From positions 42,817,779 to 42,881,778 of the forward strand of contig CM036754.1 in the NCBI GenBank assembly GCA_020796225.1: a stretch of 64,000 nucleotides of DNA, read 5' to 3'. The DNA is from Arion vulgaris. Taxonomy: Eukaryota; Mollusca; Gastropoda; Stylommatophora; Arionidae. Shown in pieces: positions 45,593 through 55,396 of this stretch. The notes beneath the pieces were generated by a model. That model had not been told where the DNA came from, made no database searches, and saw only the letters and a program-made list of their open reading frames with translations. Within the stretch, counting starts at the first letter, position 1. Each line of letters opens with the position of its first letter. A program made the position numbers and the translations under genes.

Positions 45593-47075
45593 CTATTTCC
45601 GCTTTGTGTCCCAACTGACACATAAGGCTTCCACAAGAGATTTCTATCTATATCCGCTTTGTGTCTCAACTGACACATAAGTCTTCCACAAGAGATTTCT
45701 ATCTATATTCGCTTTGTGTCTCAACTGACACATAAGTCTTCCACAAGAGATTTCTATCTATATCCACTTTGTGTCTCAACTGACACATAAGTCTTCCACA
45801 AGAGATTTCTATCTATATTCGCTTTGTGTCTCAACTGACACATAAGTCTTCCACAAGAGATTTCTATCTATATCCACTTTGTGTCTCAACTGACACATAA
45901 GGCTTCCACAAGAGATTTCTATCTATATCCGCTTTGTGTCTCAACTGACACATAAGTCTTCCACAAGAGATTTCTATCTATATTAGCTTTGTGTCTCACT
46001 GACACATAAGTCTTCCACAAGAGATTTCTATCTATATCCACTTTGTGTCTCAACTGACACATAAGTCTTCCACAAGAGATTTCTATCTATATTCGCTTTG
46101 TGTCTCAACTGACACATAAGTCTTCCACAAGAGATTTCTATCTATATCCACTTTGTGTCTCAACTGACACATAAAAGCTTCCACAAGAGATTTCTATCTA
46201 TATCCGCTTTGTGTCTCAACGAAATAAGTCTTCACAATAAAGATTGACTATGTTATAGTTAAGAGTTTGTTTAGTTGACTATAATGGCACATTAATTTGC
46301 ACAGGATTTCTATTTTCCCTTTGTGTCCCAACTGACACATAAGTCTTCCACAAGAGATTTCTATCTATATTCGCTTTGTGTCTCAACTGACACATAAGTC
46401 TTCCACAAGAGATTTCTATCTATATTCGCTTTGTGTCTCAACTGACACATAAGTCTTCCACAAGAGATTTCTATCTATATCACTTTGTGTCTCAACTGAC
46501 ACATAAGTCTTCCACAGAGATTTCTATCTATATCGCTTTGTGTCCCCAACTGACACATAAGTCTTCCACCAGAGATTTCTATCTATATCTGCTTTGTGTC
46601 CCAACTGACACATAAGTCTTTCACAAGAGATTTCTATCTATATCCACTTTGTGTCTCAACTGACACATAAGGCTTCCACAAGAGATTTTTCTATATCTGC
46701 TTTGTGTCCCAACTGACACATAAGTCTTTCACAAGAGATTTCTATCTATATCCACTTTGTGTCTCAACTGACACATAAGTCTTCCACAAGAGATTTCTAT
46801 CTATATCTGCTTTGTGTCCCAACTGACACATAAGTCTTTCACAAGAGATTTCTATCTATATCCACTTTGTGTCTCAACTGACACATAAGTCTTCCACCAG
46901 AGATTTCTATCTATATCTGCTTTGTGTCCCAACTGACACATAAGGCTTCCACAAGAGATTTCTATCTATATCCACTTTGTGTCCCAACTGACACATAAGG
47001 CTTCCACAAGAGATTTCTATCTATATCCACTTTGTGTCCCAACTGACACATAAGGCTTCCACAAGAGATTTCTAT
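45593..47075. repeat. Minisatellite, 55-bp unit, about 27 copies
   Basis: Unit: TTTGTGTCTCAACTGACACA, TAAGTCTTCCACAAGAGATT, TCTATCTATATCCGC. Each unit contains TGTGTC-TCAACT-GACACA, a 6-bp stem with 6-nt loop. A disrupted stretch at about 46215-46315 repeats the pre-array flank (compare 45530-45600), so the array has a higher-order break. Short ORFs inside are not genes. Confidence 0.95.
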
Positions 47076-47479
47076 TGTTGCCGTTCTGCGGTCTTTCTAC
47101 TAAATGTTATCCAGGTCCGGCAACAATCTTTCAGCTCTCTTTCACAGCTCTTTTTCATGTTTCTTTTGGACATTCAGGCCTTCTTTTCCCAGATGACTTA
47201 TTAAAGATAATGTTACATTCACTGATGACATTTTAAAGACAATGTTACCTTCACTGATGTCATATTAAAAGTAATGTTTACATTCACTGATGACATATTA
47301 AAATGTTAACTTTCACTAATGACCCACATTAATAACAAATGTATTCATATTTCAAAATGTATTTTGTGTATTTGTGAATGACAAATGGAGCTTGTGTAAA
47401 TGAATCTGGTAAAATAACACTAAACTCTTCATCATCAAATAGATTGTCCTGAGCAGAACTTTGCCACACTAATAGTCCT

Positions 47480-47650
47480 TCTGAATTTCTTTCTCTCATA
47501 GGCTAGGTGTCCAGCCTATGCAGCTGTCATGCTCAAATAATCAGTTACATCCTGAAGCCATATTCTCCGTTGTCTTCCTCTTTGCCAGAATGTCTCCATC
47601 CATAATGATTTTCTCCAACGCTTCAGATATCTAAAATACTTCACAATTTT
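47480..47650 (-). mobile_element. LINE tail fragment, reverse
   Basis: The reverse strand gives RRIWLQDVTDYLSMTAA-like sense, related to 43580-43640. 47076-47479 has short ATTCACTGATGACATATTAA direct repeats; 47651-48089 is unannotated. Confidence 0.45.
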
Positions 47651-48089
47651 CTTATTTGTAGCATCAGCCAGTTTTAAAAAAATGTTTGTCAAGTTATTTC
47701 TGGATATTTCTTTTCTTTTCTGTCAATGATGTAAGGAGGACTCTTCTGTAACACTTATATTCAAAATCATATATATGTTGTTCCCCTGCCTTGTTAAATG
47801 TTTATGCTTCAAATATATCAAATGTCCATGCATCAAATCAAACACTAAACTACTCATACAATTTGTTGAAATGACCGTTTGGACATTGGAATGTTTGTAA
47901 TTCATCCACAGTTGTAGTTCAATATGTAAAGAAATGCAAACAATGCACATAACCATCAGCATGCCAGAATGTTGCACATAACTTTATCTGGAATATTAAA
48001 TGATTCTAAAATGATGGAAAAACAAAACCATAAAATTGCATAGATACCTACAGGTTGCTGTAATAAACATAACTTTCTCTCATACCTTT

Positions 48090-48644
48090 TTAACCCATAA
48101 TGGGGTATAAGCCATCAACCAACTCATGCCACATCTTCCTATCTTTAACTATCTCCTGCAGCTCCTCCAGCTTTTCTATAAACTATTATATTGTTAATCT
48201 CTGCCTCTAAATCTCTTCTCAGTGTATTTCTAGGCCTCCCTTTTTTTTCACTTTTCCTGTGGGTTCTAGGAAAGGGCCCTTCTTGTTATACTTCCTCAGA
48301 TTTTCTAAGGTGTGTCCTATCCAGAATCTTCATTTTTTCCAACATCTTGGTTCACTAGAATCTGTCTTGTTCTCTCCATAAGTTCCTGATTTGTGACACT
48401 ATCATAACATCTCAGTCTCTCTACTCTGTGCAGACACCAGTTGATTAATCTTTGCAATTTACACATTATTATTTTAGTAGTTCTTCGTGTTTCTGACCCA
48501 TACAGCAGAACTGTTTTAACATTGGAATTAAATATTCTAATTTTGGTTCTAGATTTGATTTTTTTAGACTGCCATAGATTTCCTAGTGCGATGAAAGCTC
48601 CTCTTGTCTTCTGTATTCTTATTTTGACATCTCTATCTGTTCCA
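48090..48644 (-). mobile_element. RTE LINE, reverse, interrupted by a SINE (resumes 49066-49215)
   Basis: Minus strand: GTDRDVKIRIQKTRGAFIAL, NSNVKTVLLYGSETRRTTK, CYDSVTNQELMERTRQ, the same family as 9540-10600. The upstream part continues at 49066-49215 (VESSIYLGSNVDKED), proving a clean interruption. Confidence 0.85.
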
Positions 48645-49065
48645 GAGGAGCATCTGGCTGAATTGAGGCGTGTCTGGCCGAATGGATTAGAGCACGGCTC
48701 CCATGTGGGAGACCCGTGTTCAATTCCCGGTAAGATCAATGAATTTTTATGTTGTGGGCATAAATGAAAAATCCTAACCTGAACAGCTTTGCAATGACTG
48801 AACTAGTCATGCAGCCGTTAAATTCCTAGGGCTCTCGTCCCACACCGCCCTAAAAAGCGGTGATGCTCGTCCATCACGGGTGATGATGACCACACAAATT
48901 TTCATCCAAGGGAATGTAGTTGCGTTATGTTTGTCTGTGTGTGCGTAGATGACTAGTGAGCCTGATACGGGCTTGAAATGTTCTTGTACAGTGTGGGCAA
49001 GGTATACTTGCATTTGTGAAAAAGCGGTACTACAGGCAGTAACGATAGTTGTACATTTAAAAAAA
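48645..49065 (+). repeat. tRNA-derived SINE, family B, full length with perfect TSD
   Basis: Flanked by ATCTGTTCCA at 48635-48644 and 49066-49075, inserted in the RTE above. tRNA-like head GTGTCTGGCCGAATGGATTA with B box GTTCAATTCC, then a body and a TTAAAAAA tail. 421 bp. Confidence 0.9.
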
Positions 49066-49529
49066 ATCTGTTCCATCCTCTTTGTCTACATTGCTTCCCA
49101 AGTATATGGATGATTCTACCTCTTGAAGTAGGATTTCACTTAGGGAGATCAAATTGTCATTTGTTTGGTTAATTCTTATATCATTGTCAGTAAAATATGA
49201 AAAACAGGCAGTGGTTGAAAGCAGCTCTGAAAAATGGCAGTTATCTTGTGATACTGGAAACTAGTGAAGGACTCTGGAAAACAAACATCTTGTGAGCAGT
49301 CATTGCCTAAGGATTGTTGCTGTAGAAAATCTCTGTTTGTCTGGTGTGTTCCAGCACTGAAGAGCAGCCTTACCCTGAACAGGAATGATCACCCAGGTCT
49401 CATGGTTAGAGGCTGTGCTGAAATACTTTTTGTCAAAATTTTATAAGGAATTTAGTGACAAATGTCACATGTGTTCTTCCATAATTTGTATGGTAACACC
49501 ATACAGGGTCAGTTTTGTTTTTTTGGGTG

Positions 49530-49675
49530 TGCCTTCTATGAATTCAGGTGTGGTCATTGTGCCTAATATGGCATTTTCTGATTGCTTTTTGCACAAAGGC
49601 TTGCTTTTCATTTCACCAGTGTTCCTCACCATTCAAACTAACTTTACTCCAGCTTCAGAGGCACTTGTAATTTAG
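49530..49675 (+). repeat. Dispersed repeat G copy
   Basis: GAATTCAGGTGTGGTCATTG and CAGCTTCAGAGGCACTTG in the order seen at 14800-14930 and 17820-17960. 49216-49529 has no feature. Confidence 0.45.
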
Positions 49676-49804
49676 CTCAATTTGTGAAGAATCTGAGTCT
49701 CCTGTAGTCTAACCGCATACCTTGTACACATTGATTATTTTTTTTGGGAGGGGCAAGCTGGCCTCACACCCCCAGAATTTCCATAGCAAGTGATTACTAG
49801 TGTA

Positions 49805-50780
49805 GAGTGTTATCTACTTGGCTATCAACAACCCGTCTCAGTTATCTACTTGGCTATCAAAAACCCTCTCAGTAATCTACTTGGCTATCAACAACCCTCT
49901 CAGTTACTCATCAACCTCAGTTATCTACTGGCTATCAACACCTCCAGTTATCTCTTTGGGTATCAACAACCCCTCAGTAATCTACTTGGCTAAACACCTC
50001 TCAGTTATCTACTAGGCTGTCAACAACCCCTCTCAGTTATCTGAAACCGTCTCAGAATCTACTGCATCAACAACCTCTCAGTATACTTGGCTATAACCTC
50101 CAGTAATCTACTTGGCTATCAACAACCCCTCTCAGTTATCTACTAGGCTGTCAACAACCCCTCTCAGTTATCTACTTGGCTATCAACAACCCATCTCAGT
50201 TATCTACTTGGCTATCAACAACGCCTCTCAGTTATCTACTTGGCTATCAACAACCCCTCTCAGTTATCTACTTGGCTATCAACAACCCATCTCAGTTATC
50301 TACTTGGCTATCAACAACGCCTCTCAGTTATCTACTTGGCTATCAACAACCCCTCTCAGTTATCTACTTGGCTATCAACAACCCCTCTCAGTTATCTACT
50401 TGGCTATCAACAACCCCTCTCAGTTATCTACTTGGCTATCAACAACCCCTCTCAGTTATCTACTTGGCTATCAACAACCCCTCTCAGTTATCTACTTGGC
50501 TATCAACAACCCCTCTCAGTTATCTACTTGGCTATCAACAACCCGTCTCAGTTATCTACTTGGCTATCAACAACGCCTCTCAGTTATCTACTTGGCTATC
50601 AACAACCCCTCTCAGTTATCTACTTGGCTATCAACAACCCGTCTCAGTTATCTACTTGGCTATCAACAACGCCTCTCAGTTATCTACTTGGCTATCAACA
50701 ACCCCTCTCAGTTATCTACTTGGCTATCAACAAACCCTCTCAGTTATCTACTTGGTTATCAACAAACCTCTCAGTTATGT
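49805..50780. repeat. Minisatellite, 32-bp unit, about 30 copies
   Basis: Unit CAGTTATCTACTTGGCTATC plus AACAACCCCTCT. From 50110 to 50760 units are nearly identical; 49880-50110 is full of small deletions. The unit has no stop codon in three frames and 32 is not a multiple of three, so all three frames stay open (50112-50921, 50176-50823, 50240-50788). These are artefacts of the array. Confidence 0.96.
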
Positions 50781-50814
50781 CAATATGATGTCAAATCTAA
50801 AGGGTTTAAAGCCG

Positions 50815-51030
50815 AAAGATTGACTTCATTGCACCAGGTTTTACCCCATATAGCTCGGTCCCTCTCCACAAAAATGGCACACCATATGCCGAGAGTATTG
50901 CACAAAGCACAAACTCCGTAGCTACTGCAACAATCCTAGGTGTCTCTGAAAAAATGCACTAGTGAAAGGATTCGAACCACGATCTTCGAACGCAAGGCAA
51001 AAGCTTAACCAGTCACATAAACCTTCATCA
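50815..51030 (-). repeat. tRNA-derived SINE, family D, reverse
   Basis: The reverse strand has GTGACTGGTTAAGC (A-box-like) and a perfect B box GGTTCGAATCC, followed by a body shared with 60470-60715 (CACTCTCGGC / GCCGAGAGTATTGC, GGTGCAGT / ACTTCATTGCACCAGG). Confidence 0.75.
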
Positions 51031-51121
51031 AATATTTCTAGCTGATATATCAACATTTTGATAGTACATGTTAGCATGTCTTTTAATACATAAAACAAAT
51101 AACCATTAAGCAAACTAATCT

Positions 51122-51527
51122 CATCATCATCATCAAGTAGCTTGTCCCTTCTGGAACTTGACTCCCATGACAGCAGTCCTGAAAACTCTGTTCTGTGTAA
51201 GTTGACCGGCGCAAGCTGCAGTTATTCTCAGATCGTCAAAGGCATCTTGCACCCATCGTCTTCTAGGTCTTCTTCTCATTCTTCTTTCAGGCATCATTCT
51301 CTCCAAAATAATCTTCTCTAGGTGCTCATGTCGTGTGATGTGTCCGAAATATTTAATTTTCCTTGATTTTATGCTCTTTAATAGCCAACTCTCTTTAATA
51401 TCAAGCTGTTGCAGAGCAGAAGCATTTGTTCTTTTCTCTGTCCATGGTATTCTAAGTACTCTTCTGTAGCTCTTGCATTCAAAGCAATTAATGCCTTTTT
51501 GCCACTTTGTTAATGGTCCATGTCTCA
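51122..51527 (-). mobile_element. LINE tail, reverse, with (ATG)n tail and 11-bp TSD
   Basis: TSD CAAACTAATCT at 51111-51121 and 51528-51538. Minus frame 51133-51528: NCFECKSYRRVLRIPWTEKR, KSRKIKYFGHITRHEHLEK, MRRRPRRRWVQDAFDDLRI, and the stop near 51133, followed by a TGATGATGATGA tail. A 5'-truncated but otherwise young-looking insertion; the frame is open over 131 codons. Confidence 0.88.
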
Positions 51528-51761
51528 CAAACTAATCTAACCAAACAAAAAAACAGTTGATCATATACTAAATATATAAATTAGCAAATAAAGAATATAT
51601 GCACTTAAACATCAGCAGATGACACTAGATAACACATACAGTTTTGTTGCAAATAAGAATTAAGAAATTTGTTATGTACAGCAAGGAGGAACTTTCATAC
51701 ATATAGATATAGACAAATAAAATAAATTTAAAAACAATGTTTCATTGTACAATTGGTTAGT

Positions 51762-52052
51762 TTACAACCAATCAGATGTAATTTTGTCAGGTTTTCAACC
51801 AATCAGATGTAGTCTTCAGGTTTTACAACCAATCAGATGTAATCTTCATGTTTTACAACCAATCAGATGTAACCTTCATGTTTAACAATCAATCAGATGT
51901 AGTCTTCATGTTTAACAACCAATCAGATAATCTTCATGTTTACAACCAATCAGATGTAACCTTCATGTTTAACAATCAATCAGATATAGTCTTCAGTTTT
52001 AAAAACCAATCAGATGTAATCTTCAGGTTTTGCAACCAATGAGATGTAACCT
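51762..52052. repeat. 30-bp repeat array with a CCAAT (NF-Y-type) motif in each unit
   Basis: Ten units of ACAACCAATCAGATGTAATC then TTCATGTTTT. Seven keep AACCAATCAG, one has AACCAATGAG (both fit the NF-Y consensus) and two have AATCAATCAG. Regulatory function is untested. Confidence 0.85.
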
Positions 52053-53089
52053 ACAGTGAAACCATCTATTGATGAAGTATATCTAAACCTTGCAGAAATT
52101 GTTGAAACAAGTAATACAACACGTTTGACACAGAACTGAATAATCTTGTTCTAAGCAAAAGTGGACTGAAAATGTTATTTTTAAAAAAACAACACAATTG
52201 TAAAAAATTATGCATCAAAAAGTTGCCACTAGATTGCACTGTACAAAGGTACTCATGATTGCATCTGAGAACGTTAAAAAAAAATGTGCACTGGCATTTT
52301 ATTTTGTGCGTGGACAGAAAACAGACTTTTAACATAGCAAATGTTTTCTTATCCTAGTTATGAATCCCTGATAGAAAACATAATTTCTCCACACATGTTT
52401 AAAAAAAAATAAGTTGATTCCAAAAATGTGTACAAAAAGAATTTCTCTAAAATATTGTGAAAAAAAAATTATTCCAAACATGATTGGAAACAAAATTATT
52501 ACAATGATGTTAGAAAAGTGGCCTCATATTAAAAAATCTCCTCAAAACAGTCTGAAAAAATAATCTCATTTTGGTAATCAAAGTTTGGTCTAACATACTA
52601 GCTTTCATCGCTTCTTTGAACCAATGTAGTGATGATTTAAGGAGTTTGGAATTATACATTGTACAAGAAGAGCTGGATGCTTGAGGGACAGAGAAAGGAG
52701 TGTGTTTGATCAGCAAGCCACAGGAACAATCAGTATGCATACCCTTCAACATCTGTTGATGGAGATTGAGCACCAATTCGTCTGCCCGGTTTGCTGTGAC
52801 ATCAGTTCAGTAACCAAGAACCGATGCATTGTTGTACTATGCTCATTAAGTAAATGACTATACATGAATACTAGCGGTAATGACAACACAGTTAATTTAT
52901 GGCAGCACTTGGACAACAATAAAAATGATGGTAACAGATACCACAATGTAGGAAGACAAAAGCTCTGATGGCAGATATGATAATAAAGCAGGCAATAGTT
53001 CAGCAATAAGTTTGCGAAAAGACATCTAAAAGCTGCCACACTTAAACATGGGGATTATGTTATTTACATGACAAGAATTAGCACAATCT
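52053..53089. other. Intergenic, no gene recognised
   Basis: AT-rich with many A runs. Minus-strand frames 52066-52335, 52510-52776 and 52746-53039 have no recognisable domain. Confidence 0.4.
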
Positions 53090-53105
53090 ATTATCAATAG
53101 CATTT

Positions 53106-53348
53106 GAAGGAGTGTCTGGCCAAATGGATTAGAGCATGGGCTCCCATTCAGGAGACCTGGGTTCAATCCCAGTACGGCCAAGGAATTTTTTTCTGTCGAG
53201 GGCATAAAGAAAAAAAAATCATAATTTGAATAGTTTAGCAGTGACTGCACTAGCCATGCAGCCATTAAATTCCTTAGACTTATGTCTCCCTGTCCTACAT
53301 TGTCCTAAAAAGTAGTAATGCAGGCAGTAAAAACAGTTTTAAAATTGT
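53106..53348 (+). repeat. tRNA-derived SINE, family B, with 16-bp TSD
   Basis: Flanks ATTATCAATAGCATTT (53090-53105) and ATTATCAATATCATTT (53349-53364), one mismatch. Head GTGTCTGGCCAAATGGATTA, B box GTTCAATCCC. 243 bp, shorter than the 48645 copy because a middle block is missing. Confidence 0.85.
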
Positions 53349-53910
53349 TATTATCAATATCATTTACTACTCAAACTGTAATGTTTCACTTTATAATTAT
53401 TCTATCCTCTTTTGTGACATGATTTTCAGCAAGTTCTGTCCAAAGAGCTTATTTATCTGATTGCCTACTACTCGTAGAAGCTGTTGTGAGCGTCAAAGCC
53501 GCTCTCTACTCATGGCGGCGAGTCGCTGTGATTAAATATTATTATTCAATTTCTGTGTTCTTTAATTTCTTATTATTACTGGATATATTATATGACAACC
53601 ACCAATTGAAATTCATTAATTGTTTTGGAAATTCTAATCTTGAACGTAAATTGATACATGAAAATGTTTTTGAATGCTTTTCTGTTTTAAGTAATAATTT
53701 AAACATTTACAAATTTCTACTAAAAATTAACAAATAATTGTTTGAGATCTATCTTAGAAAAAACTCATTTACCTACAAAATGGTATATTACTCATAGAAA
53801 TCTGTTAATAATTAAGAAAACTGCAGCTGAATTTGTACATACACCTGCTGATGGGAAAATGGAACCTAAATTTAATTGAGCCACAAGCAGTTTTCAATTT
53901 AGTAGCTAAT

Positions 53911-54660
53911 CAGTTCAATATCTCTTCAAGTAGTTATCATGATATGTTTCAACATCCACGTTCTGATGCAGTCAATATCTCTTCAAGTAGTTATCATGAT
54001 ATGTTTCAACATCCACGTTCTGATGCAGTCAATATCTCTTCAAGTAGTTATCATGATATGTTTCAACATCCACGTTCTGATGCAGTCAATATCTCTTCAA
54101 GTAGTTATCATGATATGTTTCAACATCACGTTCTACTGCAGTCAATATCTCTTCAAGTAGTTATCATGATATGTTTCAACATCCCGTTCTGATGCAGTCA
54201 ATATCTTCTTCAAGTAGTTATCATGATATGTTTCAACATCTAGTTCTGATCAGTCAATATCTCTTCAAGTAGTTATCATGATATGTTTCAACATCTACGT
54301 TCTGATGCAGTCAATATCTCTTCAAGTAGTTATCATGATATGTTTCAACATCCACTTTCTGATGCAGTCAATATCTCTTCAAGTAGTTATCATGATATGT
54401 TTCAACATCCACGTTCTGATGCAGTCAATATCTCTTCAAGTAGTTATCATGATATGTTTCAACATCCACGTTCTGATGCAGTCAATATCTCTTCAAGTAG
54501 TTATCATGATATGTTTCAACATCTACGTTCTGATGCAGTCAATATCTCTTCAAGTAGTTATCATGATATGTTTCAACATCCACGTTCTGATGCAGTCAAT
54601 ATCTCTTCAAGTAGTTATCATGATATGTTTCAACATCCACGTTCTGATGCAGTCAATATC
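53911..54660. repeat. Minisatellite, 57-bp unit, about 13 copies
   Basis: Unit: CAGTCAATATCTCTTCAAGT, AGTTATCATGATATGTTTCA, ACATCCACGTTCTGATG. 57 is a multiple of three, so 19-residue repeat ORFs appear (53833-54192, 54278-54781, 54283-54693); not genes. Units near 54120-54260 carry deletions. Confidence 0.95.
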
Positions 54661-54788
54661 GTTCTTTATATATTCTATACAAGGTGTCAGTGATAAATTA
54701 CTGCAGCCAATATCGTTCTTTATATATTCTATACAAGGTGTCAGTGATAAATTACTGCAGCCAATATTGTTCTTTATATAGTCTATAC

Positions 54789-55166
54789 CAGTGGTTCCCA
54801 AACTTTGCATTACGGGCAGACCCCCTTTTAAATACATTTTGCTGCAGCGGACCCCCAAAAGTTTCTATATATCAAAATGGACAGGAATGAATTATCTTTG
54901 TGCTACAATAGTAAACAATGTTTTAAGACTGCAGGAAACTTCAAATGATCTTTTATTTTGTCCTGTCAGGCATTTAGGCTCCGGTCTGGTCTGGGTCCTT
55001 TGATGTCGCAGTGGAACTAGTTTACCACTGTTTTTATACATGTTTAAAAAAATAATTTTTCTGTTTGAAATGTTAAAGATCATAATATTTCTTCAAGCGC
55101 TTGAGAACCCCCTGTGAGTACCTCGGGTACCCTTAAGGTCCGCGGACCCCAGTTTGGGAAACACTG
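54789..55166. mobile_element. hAT-type MITE, 378 bp
   Basis: Ends CAGTGGTTCCCAAACTT and, reversed, CAGTGTTTCCCAAACTGG. Flanks GTCTATAC and AACTAGAC (5 of 8 match) suggest an old 8-bp duplication. Internal GCGGACCCCC pieces near both ends. Inserted in the 54-bp satellite. The small ORFs here are not genes. Confidence 0.8.
54952..54957 (-). promoter_or_regulatory. Candidate AATAAA poly(A) signal for the FERM gene
   Basis: First clear AATAAA on the minus strand that I noticed, about 280 bp past the stop codon. It lies inside the hAT MITE, so if used the MITE supplies the 3' end. No cDNA evidence. Confidence 0.25.
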
Positions 55167-55234
55167 AACTAGACAATGTGTCAGTGATAAATTGCTGTAG
55201 CCAATGTCGTTCTTTATATATTCTAGACAGGGTG

Positions 55235-55396
55235 TCAATGATAAATTACTGCAGATTTAAATTTCGAATTTTGTCTTTCTAGTTCATCAATGTCAAAAGC
55301 TCTGGACATCCTGTTTGGGTTTTCTATTGGAGTGAACAAGCATCGAGTTTGTAGCTCCTCCATGTAATCCTTGATCAACTGAGCAATTTGGGAGGC
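55235..55396 (-). CDS. FERM gene terminal exon
   Basis: Acceptor TTTTTTCAG. Reads ASQIAQLIKDYMEELQTRCL, FTPIENPNRMSRAFDIDELE, RQNSKFKSAVIYH and TGA. The last six codons and the stop lie in a diverged unit of the 54-bp satellite. Confidence 0.88.
   Translation of the reverse strand, partial: ASQIAQLIKDYMEELQTRCLFTPIENPNRMSRAFDIDELERQNSKFKSAVIYH

Larger units (their letters stand above)
54661..55260. repeat. 54-bp satellite at the 3' end of the FERM gene, split by a MITE
   Basis: Unit: GCCAATATCGTTCTTTATAT, ATTCTATACAAGGTGTCAGT, GATAAATTACTGCA. About 2.4 units at 54661-54788 and 1.7 at 55167-55260, separated by the hAT MITE. The last, diverged unit includes the FERM gene's stop codon (55235-55237) and its final codons. 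Confidence 0.88.

Noticed and set aside
45593..47075. CRISPR-like array
   Set aside because: Contiguous tandem units without unique spacers in a eukaryotic intergenic region; a minisatellite.
48670..48735. tRNA gene (A and B boxes)
   Set aside because: It is the head of a dispersed SINE with body, tail and TSD; no closed cloverleaf with acceptor stem could be formed by eye. The same applies to 50950-51030, 53112-53175 and 60473-60540.
50112..50921. Long open frames of 269, 215 and 182 codons in three frames
   Set aside because: They are produced by the stop-free 32-bp tandem unit; the three frames give the same cyclic peptide and share no start context or homology.
53833..54781. Repeat-protein-like ORFs with 19-residue periods
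   Set aside because: The 57-bp unit is a multiple of three, so any stop-free frame repeats. Unit deletions at 54120-54260 shift frames freely, showing no selection on reading frame.
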